Part shown: positions 53,322-62,409 of the stretch, piece by piece | Layout of the letters: each line of letters begins with the position of its first letter | Position numbering within the stretch: position 1 is the stretch's first letter | DNA from: Salinarimonas sp046292825 | Lineage (GTDB): Bacteria; Pseudomonadota; Alphaproteobacteria; Rhizobiales; Beijerinckiaceae | DNA length: 64,000 nucleotides | Direction of reading: 5' to 3' | NCBI RefSeq assembly: GCF_046292825.1 | Contig: NZ_JBKBQG010000021.1 | Coordinates: 1-64,000 of the forward strand | Notes under the pieces: model-generated | Told to the model about the DNA's origin: nothing | What the model saw: only the letters and a program-made list of their open reading frames with translations | Databases searched by the model: none | Translations under genes and position numbers: made by a program

Positions 53322-54946
53322 CCCCCACCCCCCTCCTCTCCATCCGCGATCTCTCCGTCGCCTTCGCGCAGGGCGGGCGGGAGACGCTCGCGGTCGATCG
53401 CGTCTCCTTCGATATCGCCAAGGGCGAGACGGTGGCGCTCGTCGGCGAATCCGGGTCGGGCAAGTCGGTGACGGCGCTCTCGATCCTCAAGCTCCTCAAC
53501 TACCCGCCGGCCTCGCACCCCTCCGGAGAGATCTGGTTCAAGGGCAAGAATCTCACCGCCGCAAGCGAGCTCGAGATGATGCAGGTGCGCGGCAACGACA
53601 TCACGATGGTGTTCCAGGAGCCGATGACCTCGCTCAACCCGCTGCACGTGATCTCGCGGCAGATCGGGGAAATCCTGCGTCTGCACCAGCCGATCTCGGA
53701 GAAGGACGCGCGCGCGCGTACCCTCGCGCTGCTCGAGCGGGTCGGCATCCGCGAGGCCGCCAACCGCCTCGACGCCTATCCCCACCAGCTCTCGGGCGGG
53801 CAGCGCCAGCGCGTGATGATCGCGATGGCGCTCGCCAACAATCCCGATCTCCTCATCGCCGACGAGCCGACGACGGCGCTCGACGTCACCGTCCAGGCGC
53901 AGATCCTGGGCCTGCTCGCCGAGCTCAAGCGCGATACCGGCATGGGTATGCTGTTCATCACCCACGATCTCGGCATCGTCCGCAAGGTCGCCGACCGCGT
54001 CTGCGTGATGCTGCGCGGCAGAATCGTCGAGCACGGGCCCGTGGCCGAGGTCTTCGAGAATCCGCAGCACGAATACACCCGCCGCCTCCTCTCCGCCGAG
54101 CCGAAGGGGCGCCCGCAGCCGATCCCGGCTTCCGCGCAGCCGATCGTCGAGGCGGGGCCGATCAAGGTGCATTTCCCGATCAAGCGGGGCTTCTTCGGCC
54201 GCACCGTCTCGCACGTGAAGGCGGTCGACGGCGTCTCGATCCGCATCCGCGAGGGCGAGACCGTCGGGGTGGTGGGCGAATCGGGGTCGGGCAAGACGAC
54301 GCTCGGGCTCGCCATCCTGCGGCTCATCTCCTCGCAGGGGCCTGTGGTCTTCCTCGGCAACCGCATCGACGGCCTGAAATCCAACGACATCCGCCCCTTC
54401 CGGCGCGACATGCAGGTCGTCTTCCAGGACCCCTACGGCTCGCTCTCGCCGCGCCTGTCCGTCTCGCAGATCGTCGAGGAGGGGCTCCTCGTCCTGCAGA
54501 AGGGGCTCTCCCTCGAGGATCGGCGCGAGATCGTCGCCCGCGCGCTCCTCGACGTCGGCCTCGATCCGCAGGCGATGGACCGCTATCCGCACGAATTCTC
54601 CGGCGGCCAGCGCCAGCGCATCGCGATCGCCCGCGCCATGGCGCTCGAGCCCCGCTTCGTCGTGCTCGACGAGCCGACCTCGGCGCTCGACATGTCGGTC
54701 CAGGCGCAGATCGTCGACCTCCTGCGCGATCTTCAGACGAAGCGTGGCCTCGCCTACATGTTCATCAGCCACGATCTGAAGGTCGTGCGCGCTCTGGCCA
54801 ATCACCTCCTCGTGATGCAGAACGGCGTGGTGGTGGAGGAGGGGCCGGCCGAGGAGATCTTCTCGGGCCCCAAGACCGCCTATACCCGCGCGCTCTTCTC
54901 CGCCGCCTTCGATCTCGAGGCGGCCGGGGAGGTGGTGCGGGAGTGA
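53318..54946 (+). CDS. yejF: ABC transporter ATP-binding protein, dual-domain (YejF)
   Basis: A 542-residue fusion of two ABC ATPase domains, as in YejF. First domain: Walker A ALVGESGSGKSVTAL, signature LSGGQRQRVMIAMAL, Walker B LLIADEPTTALD. Second domain: Walker A GVVGESGSGKTTLGL, signature FSGGQRQRIAIARAM, Walker B FVVLDEPTSALD. Start is ATG 53318 (MTPTPLLSIRDLSV), overlapping the PIN toxin stop. It powers the YejB/YejE importer. Typical length for the family. Confidence 0.95.
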   Translation: MTPTPLLSIRDLSVAFAQGGRETLAVDRVSFDIAKGETVALVGESGSGKSVTALSILKLLNYPPASHPSGEIWFKGKNLTAASELEMMQVRGNDITMVFQEPMTSLNPLHVISRQIGEILRLHQPISEKDARARTLALLERVGIREAANRLDAYPHQLSGGQRQRVMIAMALANNPDLLIADEPTTALDVTVQAQILGLLAELKRDTGMGMLFITHDLGIVRKVADRVCVMLRGRIVEHGPVAEVFENPQHEYTRRLLSAEPKGRPQPIPASAQPIVEAGPIKVHFPIKRGFFGRTVSHVKAVDGVSIRIREGETVGVVGESGSGKTTLGLAILRLISSQGPVVFLGNRIDGLKSNDIRPFRRDMQVVFQDPYGSLSPRLSVSQIVEEGLLVLQKGLSLEDRREIVARALLDVGLDPQAMDRYPHEFSGGQRQRIAIARAMALEPRFVVLDEPTSALDMSVQAQIVDLLRDLQTKRGLAYMFISHDLKVVRALANHLLVMQNGVVVEEGPAEEIFSGPKTAYTRALFSAAFDLEAAGEVVRE

Positions 54947-54972
54947 TCCCGTTCGCTCGAAGAGGAAGGCCC

Positions 54973-56217
54973 ATGCCCCGCGCGCTCCTGATCGTCCTCG
55001 ATTCGGTCGGCATCGGCGGCGCCGCGGATGCGGGCGCCTACGGCGATGCGGGCGCGGACACGCTCGGCCATATCGCGATCGCCTGCCGCGAGGGGCGCGG
55101 GCGTCGCGAGGGCCTCCGCGCGGGGCCGCTCGCGCTGCCGAACCTCGCGCGCCTCGGGATCGGGCTCGCCCATGCCGCCTCGATCGGCGCGCGCGCGCCC
55201 GATCCGGATCTCGCCCCGCCGCCCGGCGGACCGACGGGGGCCTACGGCCATGCGGTCGAGACCTCGAAGGGCAAGGACACGCCGTCGGGCCATTGGGAGA
55301 TCATGGGCTGCCCCGTCGCCTTCGATTGGGGCTATTTCCCCGACACGCAGCCCGCCTTCCCGCCCGCCCTCGTCGAGGCGCTCGTCGCGCGCGCGGATCT
55401 GCCGGGCATCCTCGGCGACAAGCACGCCAACGGCATGGCGATCATCGAGGAATGCGCGGCCGCCCACATCGCGACGGGCAAGCCGATCGCCTACACCTCC
55501 GCCGATTCCGTCTTCCAGATCGCCGCGCACGAGGAGCATTTCGGCCTCGAGCGGCTCTACCGCGTCTGCGCGATCGCGCGCGAGATCTGCGACGAGTACA
55601 AGATCGGCCGCGTCATCGCCCGCCCCTTCGTGGGCGATGCGACGAGCGGCTACAGGCGCACCGGCAACCGCAAGGACTATTCCACGCCCCCGCCCGCCGA
55701 CACGCTCCTCGACGTGCTCGCCCGTGAGGGGCGGGCGGTCGTCAGCGTCGGCAAGATCGGCGACATCTTCGCCCATCGCGGGACCGGCCGCGAGGTGAAG
55801 GGCCACGGCAACGCCGCCAACCTCGCGCTCGCGCTCGACGCCTTCGACGCCTTGCCGGACGGCGGGCTCGTCTTCGTCAATCTCGTCGATTTCGACCAGG
55901 AATACGGCCATCGCCGCGACGTGCCGGGCTATGCAGCAGCCCTCGAGACCTTCGACCGCGCGCTGCCCGAGATCGAGGCGCGGCTATCCCCCGGCGATCT
56001 CGTCGTGATCACCGCCGACCACGGCAACGACCCCACCGCACCGGGCACCGACCACACCCGCGAGCACGTCCCCGTTCTCGCCTTCGGACCGGGCATCGCG
56101 CCGCGCGACCTCGGCCGCGCGGAGAGCTTTTCGGCCATCGGGGAGATGGTGGCGCGGCATCTCGGGGTCGCGATGCCGCGCGGGGCTCACCCGCCGAACT
56201 GCACGATGTCGAGCTGA
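54973..56217 (+). CDS. deoB: Phosphopentomutase
   Basis: A 414-residue metalloenzyme that interconverts ribose (or deoxyribose) 1- and 5-phosphates in nucleoside salvage. Family features are ALLIVLDSVGIGGAADAGAY at the metal site, TSKGKDTPSGHWEIMG with the active threonine, VSVGKIGDIFAHRGTG, and VVITADHGNDPTAPGTDHTR. The ATG at 54973 has AGAGGAAGG upstream; a GTG at 54943 overlapping the yejF stop would add ten residues. It is close behind the Yej operon. Its end overlaps the VOC gene on the other strand by 31 bases. Confidence 0.95.
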   Translation: MPRALLIVLDSVGIGGAADAGAYGDAGADTLGHIAIACREGRGRREGLRAGPLALPNLARLGIGLAHAASIGARAPDPDLAPPPGGPTGAYGHAVETSKGKDTPSGHWEIMGCPVAFDWGYFPDTQPAFPPALVEALVARADLPGILGDKHANGMAIIEECAAAHIATGKPIAYTSADSVFQIAAHEEHFGLERLYRVCAIAREICDEYKIGRVIARPFVGDATSGYRRTGNRKDYSTPPPADTLLDVLAREGRAVVSVGKIGDIFAHRGTGREVKGHGNAANLALALDAFDALPDGGLVFVNLVDFDQEYGHRRDVPGYAAALETFDRALPEIEARLSPGDLVVITADHGNDPTAPGTDHTREHVPVLAFGPGIAPRDLGRAESFSAIGEMVARHLGVAMPRGAHPPNCTMSS

Positions 56218-56534
56218 TTGCCGGACGTGTCGAGGATCGAGATCATCGTGCCGGCGGGGAAGGGGTGCGGCTCGGGGGTGAGGAGCGTCGCGCCGGCGGC
56301 TGCGAGGCGCGCGCATTCGGCACGCACATCCGCGACCGCGATCGCGGGGACGACCCGCGGCTCCTTGCCGTCCTCGATCTCCTCGAGCACGATCATCGCC
56401 CCGGCATTGTCGAGCGTCGCGATGCAGGCGCCGTAGCGTTGCTTGACGGCGAAGCCGAGCGTTCCGCAATAGAAGCCGAGCGCCTCCTCGAGATCGCGCA
56501 CGTAGATCGACATGACGGGAACCGAGAGATCCAT
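56187..56534 (-). CDS. VOC (glyoxalase/bleomycin-resistance) family protein
   Basis: A 115-residue single-module protein. MDLSVPVMSIYVRDLEEALG and FYCGTLGFAV begin the fold, TMISILDTSGNQLDIVQF ends it, and these are the expected beta-alpha-beta-beta-beta elements. VOC members bind a metal and act on small thiols, or sequester antibiotics; the role here is not fixed. It is convergent with deoB and overlaps it by 31 bases. Confidence 0.9.
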   Translation of the reverse strand: MDLSVPVMSIYVRDLEEALGFYCGTLGFAVKQRYGACIATLDNAGAMIVLEEIEDGKEPRVVPAIAVADVRAECARLAAAGATLLTPEPHPFPAGTMISILDTSGNQLDIVQFGG

Positions 56535-56619
56535 GGCGCGCGTCCGAAACGGGTCGAGGAGCCGAGGTTAAGCGCGCGTGCGTGCGGCACGCAATTGCGT
56601 ATTCCTGCGAAGGCGCGCG

Positions 56620-57474
56620 TCACCCGCGGCTCGCGAGCGCCACGCCGAGCGCGGCGATGCCCATCCCCACCATCTGCACGAGGGTGAGCGTCTCGCCGAA
56701 GAGGCCGTAGGCCATCAAAGCGGAGACCGGCGGCACCAGGAACAGGAGCGAGGCGACGCCCGCGACCGCGCCGCGGCGGATCAGCACGAGGAGGAGCGCG
56801 ATCGCCCCGATCGAGAGGCCGAACACCGCCCAGGCGAGGCCGATCCAGACATCCGTCACGAAATCGATGCGCCCCTCCTCGAGCAGGAGGACGAAGGGCA
56901 GCGTCACGAGCGCCGCGCCGGCATATTGCACCGCCGTGTTGGTGCGCAGATCGAGCCCGCCGCCGGTGCGCTTCTGCCAGATCGTGCCGAACGTGATCGC
57001 GACCACGCCGAGAAACGCCGCGAGGAGCGGCAGAGGCGGGATGCCCGCGGCCACGCCGAGCCGCGGCGCGATCACGACGAGCGCCCCGGCGAAGCCGACG
57101 AGGATGCCCGTCCAGCGAAGAGCCGAGACCCGCTCGCCGATCAGCGGCCCGACGAGGAGCCCCGTGAGGAGCGGCTGCAGACCCGCGACGAGCGCGGCGA
57201 TGCCGGCCGGCAGGCCGTTGCCCACCGACCAGAAGATCCCCCCGAGATAGAGCCCGTGCAGGAGCGCGCCAGCGACGAGCCCGTCGCGCCATTCCCTCCC
57301 GTCGCGCGGCCAGGCGGCGCCGACCGCGAGCGCGAAGCCGGCGAGAATCGCGCCGGCGACGACGTAGCGCAGGAGGAGGAAGGAGAACGGCTCGGCATGG
57401 GGCGCGACGAGCCGCGCGAGGACGAAGCCCGTCGCCCACAGGAGGACGAAGAGCGGCGGCGCGAACAGGGCCAC
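56620..57474 (-). CDS. DMT superfamily transporter (EamA domains)
   Basis: A 284-residue membrane protein with about ten helices. ALFAPPLFVLLWATGFVLAR is helix 1, PFSFLLLRYVVAGAILAGFA starts the conserved region, LQPLLTGLLVGPLIGERVS ends the first repeat, and LVPPVSALMAYGLFGETLT is the second-repeat motif. The GTG at 57474 is the best start; no strong ribosome site is seen. Exporter of unknown substrate, unrelated in detail to the DMT protein at 15222. Divergent from the YihY gene. Confidence 0.9.
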   Translation of the reverse strand: MALFAPPLFVLLWATGFVLARLVAPHAEPFSFLLLRYVVAGAILAGFALAVGAAWPRDGREWRDGLVAGALLHGLYLGGIFWSVGNGLPAGIAALVAGLQPLLTGLLVGPLIGERVSALRWTGILVGFAGALVVIAPRLGVAAGIPPLPLLAAFLGVVAITFGTIWQKRTGGGLDLRTNTAVQYAGAALVTLPFVLLLEEGRIDFVTDVWIGLAWAVFGLSIGAIALLLVLIRRGAVAGVASLLFLVPPVSALMAYGLFGETLTLVQMVGMGIAALGVALASRG

Positions 57475-57628
57475 CGGGTCTCGCGATGGTGTCGTCGTGC
57501 TCAATCCTCGGGCCCTCTGGCGGGTCGTCGCGCCGGACAGGCGGCTTCTACACGCTCGCGCGCTTGCGCGCTCGTGCCAAATGCGCCATCTGCGGAGAGG
57601 ACGATATCCTCGGCAGGGAGGCGAGCGG

Positions 57629-58486
57629 GTGCCCGTCGTGCGCAAGACGGTCGCGATCCTGGTGCTGGCCTACGATCGCTTCAACCTGCACGACGGCTGG
57701 GCGATCGCGAGCCATATCGCGCTCTCGGCCCTGTTCTCGTTCTTCCCGTTCCTGATCCTGCTGACCGCCCTCGCGAGCCCCTTCGCCTACGGCACGCTCG
57801 CCGACAACGCGGCCGAGATCATCCTCGAGCTGTTCCCGGCCGAGATCGCGGTGCCGCTCGCGCGCGAGGTGCATTCCGTCCTCACCGAATGGCGCGGCGA
57901 CCTCCTGACGATCGGCGCGGCGCTCGCGCTGTATTTCTCCTCGAACGGGATCGAGAGCCTCCGGGTCGGCCTCAACCGCGCCTACGGGGTGCGCGAGACG
58001 CGGCCTTGGTGGCTGACGCGGCTCGAATCGATCGGCTTCGTGATCGTCGTGGCGATCGTGATGCTCGTCTATTCCTTCGCCATCGTGCTCGGGCCGCTCC
58101 TGTGGCGGGCGGCGACGGGGTTCTTCCCCGCGCTCGCGCCCTTCGGCCAGACGATCGACGTCCTGCGGCTCGGGGTGACAACGGTGCTCGTGCTGATCGC
58201 GCTCCTCCTCACCCACAAATTCCTCGCCGCGGGACGGCGGACCTTCGGCGCCGTCCTGCCCGGCGTGTTCACGACCTTCGGCCTCTGGTTCGTCGGCGGC
58301 TTCGTGTTCGGCACCTATCTCGCCCAGTACCCGGCCGCCTACGCCTCCACCTATGGGGGGCTCGCGACCGCGATGATGGCGCTGATCTTCCTCTATCTCA
58401 TCGCGGTGATCTTCATCTTCGGCGGCGAGCTCAACGGCGCCGTCATCGCCGCCCGCCGCTCGGCGAAACGAGGCGCGGGGCGGTGA
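57629..58486 (+). CDS. YihY/BrkB family inner-membrane protein
   Basis: A 285-residue protein with six predicted helices. WAIASHIALSALFSFFPFLI is the classic YihY opening, and YFSSNGIESLRVGLNRAYGV and GGLATAMMALIFLYLIAVIF are conserved segments. It was once called ribonuclease BN by mistake. The role is probably membrane transport or integrity and is not established. The GTG at 57629 follows AGGGAGG and begins VPVVRKTVAIL. Confidence 0.88.
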   Translation: MPVVRKTVAILVLAYDRFNLHDGWAIASHIALSALFSFFPFLILLTALASPFAYGTLADNAAEIILELFPAEIAVPLAREVHSVLTEWRGDLLTIGAALALYFSSNGIESLRVGLNRAYGVRETRPWWLTRLESIGFVIVVAIVMLVYSFAIVLGPLLWRAATGFFPALAPFGQTIDVLRLGVTTVLVLIALLLTHKFLAAGRRTFGAVLPGVFTTFGLWFVGGFVFGTYLAQYPAAYASTYGGLATAMMALIFLYLIAVIFIFGGELNGAVIAARRSAKRGAGR

Positions 58487-58597
58487 GCGCGGCGCGCATG
58501 GCGGGCATGCGGCGAGCGCAAGTCTCGTTACGGAACTCGCTGACCCATTGTTAAGTCGGCTCGGACAGTGTGCGGCGCAACAGGAGTTGCAGCAGCC

Positions 58598-60316
58598 ATG
58601 TCCACGCCCGCTTTTTCCCGCGAATCCACCCGTCCGAGCCGGCTCGTCGGCGTCGGCGCGCGGTTCTACCTCGTCATCGGCCTCGCCTTCGCGATGCTCG
58701 TCGCCCTCGCCTCGATCGGCGCCTGGCAATTCTCCCGCGCGGTCTGGGCCGCCAAGGAGGCCGAGCTGATCCACCTGACGCAGGCCGCTCACTCCATCGT
58801 GGTCGATTTCCACCGCAAGGCGCTCGCGGGCGAGCTGCCGGAGGCGGAGGCGAAGGCGCGCGCCGCCGATGCGCTGCGGGCGATCCGCTATGCCGGCAAC
58901 GAGTACTTCTTCATCCACGATTACGACTCGATCACGGTCATGCACCCGGTCAATCCGGCGATGGAGGGCCGCGATCAGAGCGGGCTGCGGCTCGCCGACG
59001 GGCGCTCGATCATCACGGAGCTCGTCGCCCTCGCCCGCGGCGGCGGCGGCTTCTTCGAGTACGGTTGGCCGCGCGTGACGGGCAGCGATGAGCAGGCGAC
59101 GAAGCTCGCCTACGTGATGGGCCACGATCCCTGGCGGTGGATGCTCGGCACGGGCGTGTTCGTCGACGACGTCCAGGCGGGCGTCTCGGCGAGCCGCATC
59201 CTCTTCCTCGCCATCGCCGCCCTCTCCGGCATCGCCCTCCTCGGGCTCGGCTTCTTCTTCGCCCGCGACGTCGCCCGCGCCCTCGGCGCGCTGGCCGAGG
59301 GCATGAAGGCGCTCGCCGCCGGCCGCCTCGAGACGCAGATCCCCGGGCGCACGCGCCGCGACGAGATCGGCATGATGGCGGGCTCGGTCGAGGTCTTCCG
59401 CGAGGCGCTGGTCGCCAAGCGCGAGGCCGATGCGCGCGCCGCCGCCGAGGCCGACGAGAAGACCCGCCGCGCCCAGGAGCTCGATCGCCTCGTGCGCGGC
59501 TTCGAGGAGAGCGTCTCGCGCCTCGGCCGGGATCTGACGGTCGCCGCCGAGACCATGAAGTCGACCGCCGCCGGCATGACCGGCACGGCCGACGAGACGA
59601 GCGAGCGCGCGCTGACCGTCGCCTCCGCCGCCGAGCAGACCTCCGCCAACGTCCAGGCGGTCGCGACCGCGACCGAGGAGCTCGCCGCCTCCGTGCGCGA
59701 GATCGCCCGGCAGGTCGCGCAATCCGCGCAGATCGCCGGCAACGCCGTCGTCCAGGTGCGCCGGACCGACGAGATCACCCGCAGCCTCGCGAGCGGCGCG
59801 CAGAAGATCGGCGAGATCGTCTCGCTCATCAACGGCATCGCCGGGCAGACGAACCTCCTCGCGCTCAACGCCACCATCGAGGCGGCGCGCGCGGGCGAGG
59901 CGGGACGCGGCTTCGCCGTCGTCGCCGCCGAGGTGAAGTCGCTCGCCGATCAGACCGCGAAGGCGACCGACGAGATCGCGAGCCACGTCGCGCAGATCCA
60001 GGGCGTCACCGACGAGGTCGTCACCGCGATCTCCGGGATCGGCGACGTGATCGGCCGGATGAACGAGATCTCCGGCGCGATCGCGGCGGCCATGGAGCAG
60101 CAGGGCTCGGCGACGAGCGAGATCGCCCGCAACGTCCAGGAGGCCGCGCGCGGCACCGAGGACGTGACGGGCTCGATCGAGCGCGTGAAGGAAGGCGCCG
60201 GCTTCACCCGCAGCGCCGCCGACGAGGTGCTCGCCGCCGCGACCGACCTCGCCCAGCGCTCGAGCGGCCTGCGCCAGGAGGTCTCGACCTTCCTCGACGG
60301 CGTCAAGGCCGCCTGA
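58598..60316 (+). CDS. Methyl-accepting chemotaxis protein with single Cache sensor
   Basis: A 572-residue receptor. Helix 1 is near residues 21-43 (RFYLVIGLAFAMLVALASIG). A periplasmic sCache domain follows (YAGNEYFFIHDYDSITVMHP and YVMGHDPWRWMLGTGVFVDD), then helix 2 near 205-225 and a HAMP domain. The signalling domain has the hairpin tip IGEIVSLINGIAGQTNLLAL and NATIEAARAGEAGRGFAVVA. sCache_2 receptors often sense small carboxylates. ATG at 58598 with CAGGAG upstream. Fits a motile cell with flgE and fliG in the window. Confidence 0.94.
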   Translation: MSTPAFSRESTRPSRLVGVGARFYLVIGLAFAMLVALASIGAWQFSRAVWAAKEAELIHLTQAAHSIVVDFHRKALAGELPEAEAKARAADALRAIRYAGNEYFFIHDYDSITVMHPVNPAMEGRDQSGLRLADGRSIITELVALARGGGGFFEYGWPRVTGSDEQATKLAYVMGHDPWRWMLGTGVFVDDVQAGVSASRILFLAIAALSGIALLGLGFFFARDVARALGALAEGMKALAAGRLETQIPGRTRRDEIGMMAGSVEVFREALVAKREADARAAAEADEKTRRAQELDRLVRGFEESVSRLGRDLTVAAETMKSTAAGMTGTADETSERALTVASAAEQTSANVQAVATATEELAASVREIARQVAQSAQIAGNAVVQVRRTDEITRSLASGAQKIGEIVSLINGIAGQTNLLALNATIEAARAGEAGRGFAVVAAEVKSLADQTAKATDEIASHVAQIQGVTDEVVTAISGIGDVIGRMNEISGAIAAAMEQQGSATSEIARNVQEAARGTEDVTGSIERVKEGAGFTRSAADEVLAAATDLAQRSSGLRQEVSTFLDGVKAA

Positions 60317-60331
60317 GGTCGGCCCCCTCGC

Positions 60332-61306
60332 TTACGCTCCCGGCAGCCGAGAGCTGCCGGCGAGCGCGACGAGCGCCTCCATCCAGGGGGCGCGGAACGC
60401 GTCGGCCTCGAGGAAGAGGCAATGGTGCGCCTCCTCGAAACGCATCAGGTGCGCGCGCGGCATCTTGCCCACGACGACGTCGTGCAGGCGCGCATCCGTG
60501 AAGATCTCGCGCCGCGGCGAGCCGATCAGCACCGGGATGCCGATCCCGCCGAGCCGCAGATCGTCGAGGACGAGAGCTTGCGACGCGACGAAGCTCGCGC
60601 CGAACCCCCAGGTCGGCCCGCCGACGCGCAGGATCGGGTTCGCCTGCGTCCACAGCGACAGGAGCGCGCCGCGCTCGGGGTCGCTCGTGAGGTGGGGGAG
60701 GAGTTTCTCGCGCCGCTCCCGCCCGCCTTCCCAGGGGCCGGCACCGAGCGCGTAGCGCTCCGAGAAGCCGAGCGCGTCCATGATCCGCACCACGATGCGG
60801 GTGACGTGCGGCGGCACCGGGCTGTCGACGCCCACCTCGAGCGCCGGAGCCGAGAGGGCGAGCGCATCGAACTGGCCCGGCACGTCCTGCACGTAGCGCA
60901 GAGCGAGATGGCCGCCGAGCGAGTGGCCGACGAGGGTGACCGGCCGCGGCGCGTCCGCCGGTAGCGTGTCGATCACGCGGGCGAGCGCCTCGAGATAGCG
61001 CGCGAAGCCGCCGCGCGAATGGGCCTTCTCGCGATCGGCGAGCGGGCGTCCCGAGGCGCCCTGCCCCGGCCAGTCGAAGGCGTGGACGCGAAAGCCCGCG
61101 GCGAGGAGATCGCGGATCGTCTCGAAATAGAGCTCGACGAATTCCGTGAAGCCCGTCGCGAGGACGATCGTGCCGCGTGCGCCGCCCGCCGGCACCGCGA
61201 ATCCGTGGCGGATCGGCGTACCGTCGGCGAGCGCGAGCACGTCGAAGGAGAAGCCTTCCGGACACCGGAAGCGCTCCTGCAGGTCTGCGGGCTCCACGAC
61301 GAACAT
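60332..61306 (-). CDS. Alpha/beta hydrolase
   Basis: A 324-residue hydrolase. GHSLGGH carries the nucleophile serine, TGFTEFVELYFETI forms the oxyanion-hole region, and the histidine lies in FEEAHHCLFLE, with the acid likely in the ARLHDVVVG stretch. It resembles the serine aminopeptidase/lysophospholipase (Hydrolase_4) group, which acts on acyl-glycerols or lysolipids. It lies seven bases downstream of the HAD nucleotidase, so the two are probably one operon. Confidence 0.9.
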   Translation of the reverse strand: MFVVEPADLQERFRCPEGFSFDVLALADGTPIRHGFAVPAGGARGTIVLATGFTEFVELYFETIRDLLAAGFRVHAFDWPGQGASGRPLADREKAHSRGGFARYLEALARVIDTLPADAPRPVTLVGHSLGGHLALRYVQDVPGQFDALALSAPALEVGVDSPVPPHVTRIVVRIMDALGFSERYALGAGPWEGGRERREKLLPHLTSDPERGALLSLWTQANPILRVGGPTWGFGASFVASQALVLDDLRLGGIGIPVLIGSPRREIFTDARLHDVVVGKMPRAHLMRFEEAHHCLFLEADAFRAPWMEALVALAGSSRLPGA

Positions 61307-61313
61307 GCCGCCT

Positions 61314-62060
61314 TCAGACCCCCACCATCGTCGCCAGGAAGGAGGCGAGGTCGTTCGTGATGTAGTCCACGTGCGGCTCCGCCACCGCCTCCTGCTCGAA
61401 ACGCTCGCGGCCCGGATCGAGGCTCTTGGGGATCACGAGCGTCGTGGTCATGCCGATGTCGTGGGGCACGACGAGGTTCTTGGCGATGTCCTCGAACATC
61501 GCCGCCTCCTGCGGCACGACCGTGTGGCGACGCAGGAAGGCCTCGTAGGCGCCGCGATCGGGTTTTGGCGTGAAATTCGCGTCCGCGAGATCGAACACGT
61601 CCTCGAAATGGTCGAGGATGCCGATCTTGCCGGCGATGGCCTCGGCGTGCCGGCGCGAGCCGTTCGTCAGGATGAGCCGGCGCCCCGGCAGACGCGCGAT
61701 CGCCGTGCCGAGCGCCTCGTTCAGCTCGATGCCGGCATGGTCGATGTCGTGCACGAAGTCCATGAAGTCGTAGGGGTCGATGCCGTGCTCGCTCATCAAG
61801 GCGCGCAGCGTCGTGCCGTAGCGATGATAGTAGTATTTCTGCAGCGCCCGCGCCGAGAGGAGATCGATCCCCATCAGGTTCGAGACGTAGAGCGTGATCC
61901 GATCGTCGATCTGCGGCCACACGCCGGATTCGTGCGAGTAGAGCGTGTTGTCGAGATCGAAGATCCAGGTGCGCACATGGCCGAACCCGCGCGCGTCCGG
62001 CGCCACGAAATGGGCGGGCGCTGCGGGAATGCGGGAGAGCGGCGGGAAGGGAGCTGTCAT
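61314..62060 (-). CDS. HAD hydrolase, pyrimidine 5'-nucleotidase type
   Basis: A 248-residue HAD-superfamily phosphatase. Motif I is FDLDNTLYSH, motif II LILTNGSRRHAEAI, motif III lysine in NFTPKPDRGAYEAF, and motif IV MFEDIAKNLVVPHDIG. The LDNTLY sequence and length match the pyrimidine 5'-nucleotidase/SDT1 group, common in alphaproteobacteria. It dephosphorylates pyrimidine nucleotides or modified bases in the cytoplasm. First gene of a pair with the alpha/beta hydrolase. Confidence 0.92.
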   Translation of the reverse strand: MTAPFPPLSRIPAAPAHFVAPDARGFGHVRTWIFDLDNTLYSHESGVWPQIDDRITLYVSNLMGIDLLSARALQKYYYHRYGTTLRALMSEHGIDPYDFMDFVHDIDHAGIELNEALGTAIARLPGRRLILTNGSRRHAEAIAGKIGILDHFEDVFDLADANFTPKPDRGAYEAFLRRHTVVPQEAAMFEDIAKNLVVPHDIGMTTTLVIPKSLDPGRERFEQEAVAEPHVDYITNDLASFLATMVGV

Positions 62061-62409
62061 GCGATCCGACGAAAACGGGGCCCGACGGCCCCTTGGATGA
62101 ACGGGGAGGAAGTATAACGCGCGAGCGCGCAGGTGGGTACCCTCGTCGTTGCGGGAGGGCGTCGGCTCGGCGGCGCTCGGGCCCCACCCGGCCCCTGTCG
62201 CTACGCTCCAGGGTCCACCCTCCCCTACGGCGAGGGATGCGATCGGTCGCGAACTCCCTCCCCGTAGGGGAGGGTGGCCTCCGAGGCGAAGCCGACGGAG
62301 GTCGGGTGGGGTCCGAGCCTCGCCCGCATCCTTAACCCTCCCTAAACCCTATCGCGCGAATCTTACCCCGATCGCCAGGCGCCTCGTCGCCCGGCTCGCG
62401 GAGTGTGGG
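62061..62409. repeat. Family B repeats, head-to-head, and CtrA-like box
   Basis: No gene is visible. Two family B halves face each other: one at about 62176-62239 starting CTCGGGCCCCACCCGGCCCC, the other at about 62255-62319 ending GGTCGGGTGGGGTCCGAGCC. Each carries a CCTCCCC and GGGGAGG hairpin. Downstream, TTAA, seven bases, TAAA at 62332-62346 is a one-mismatch CtrA-type site 64 bases before the SleB gene. Confidence 0.7.
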
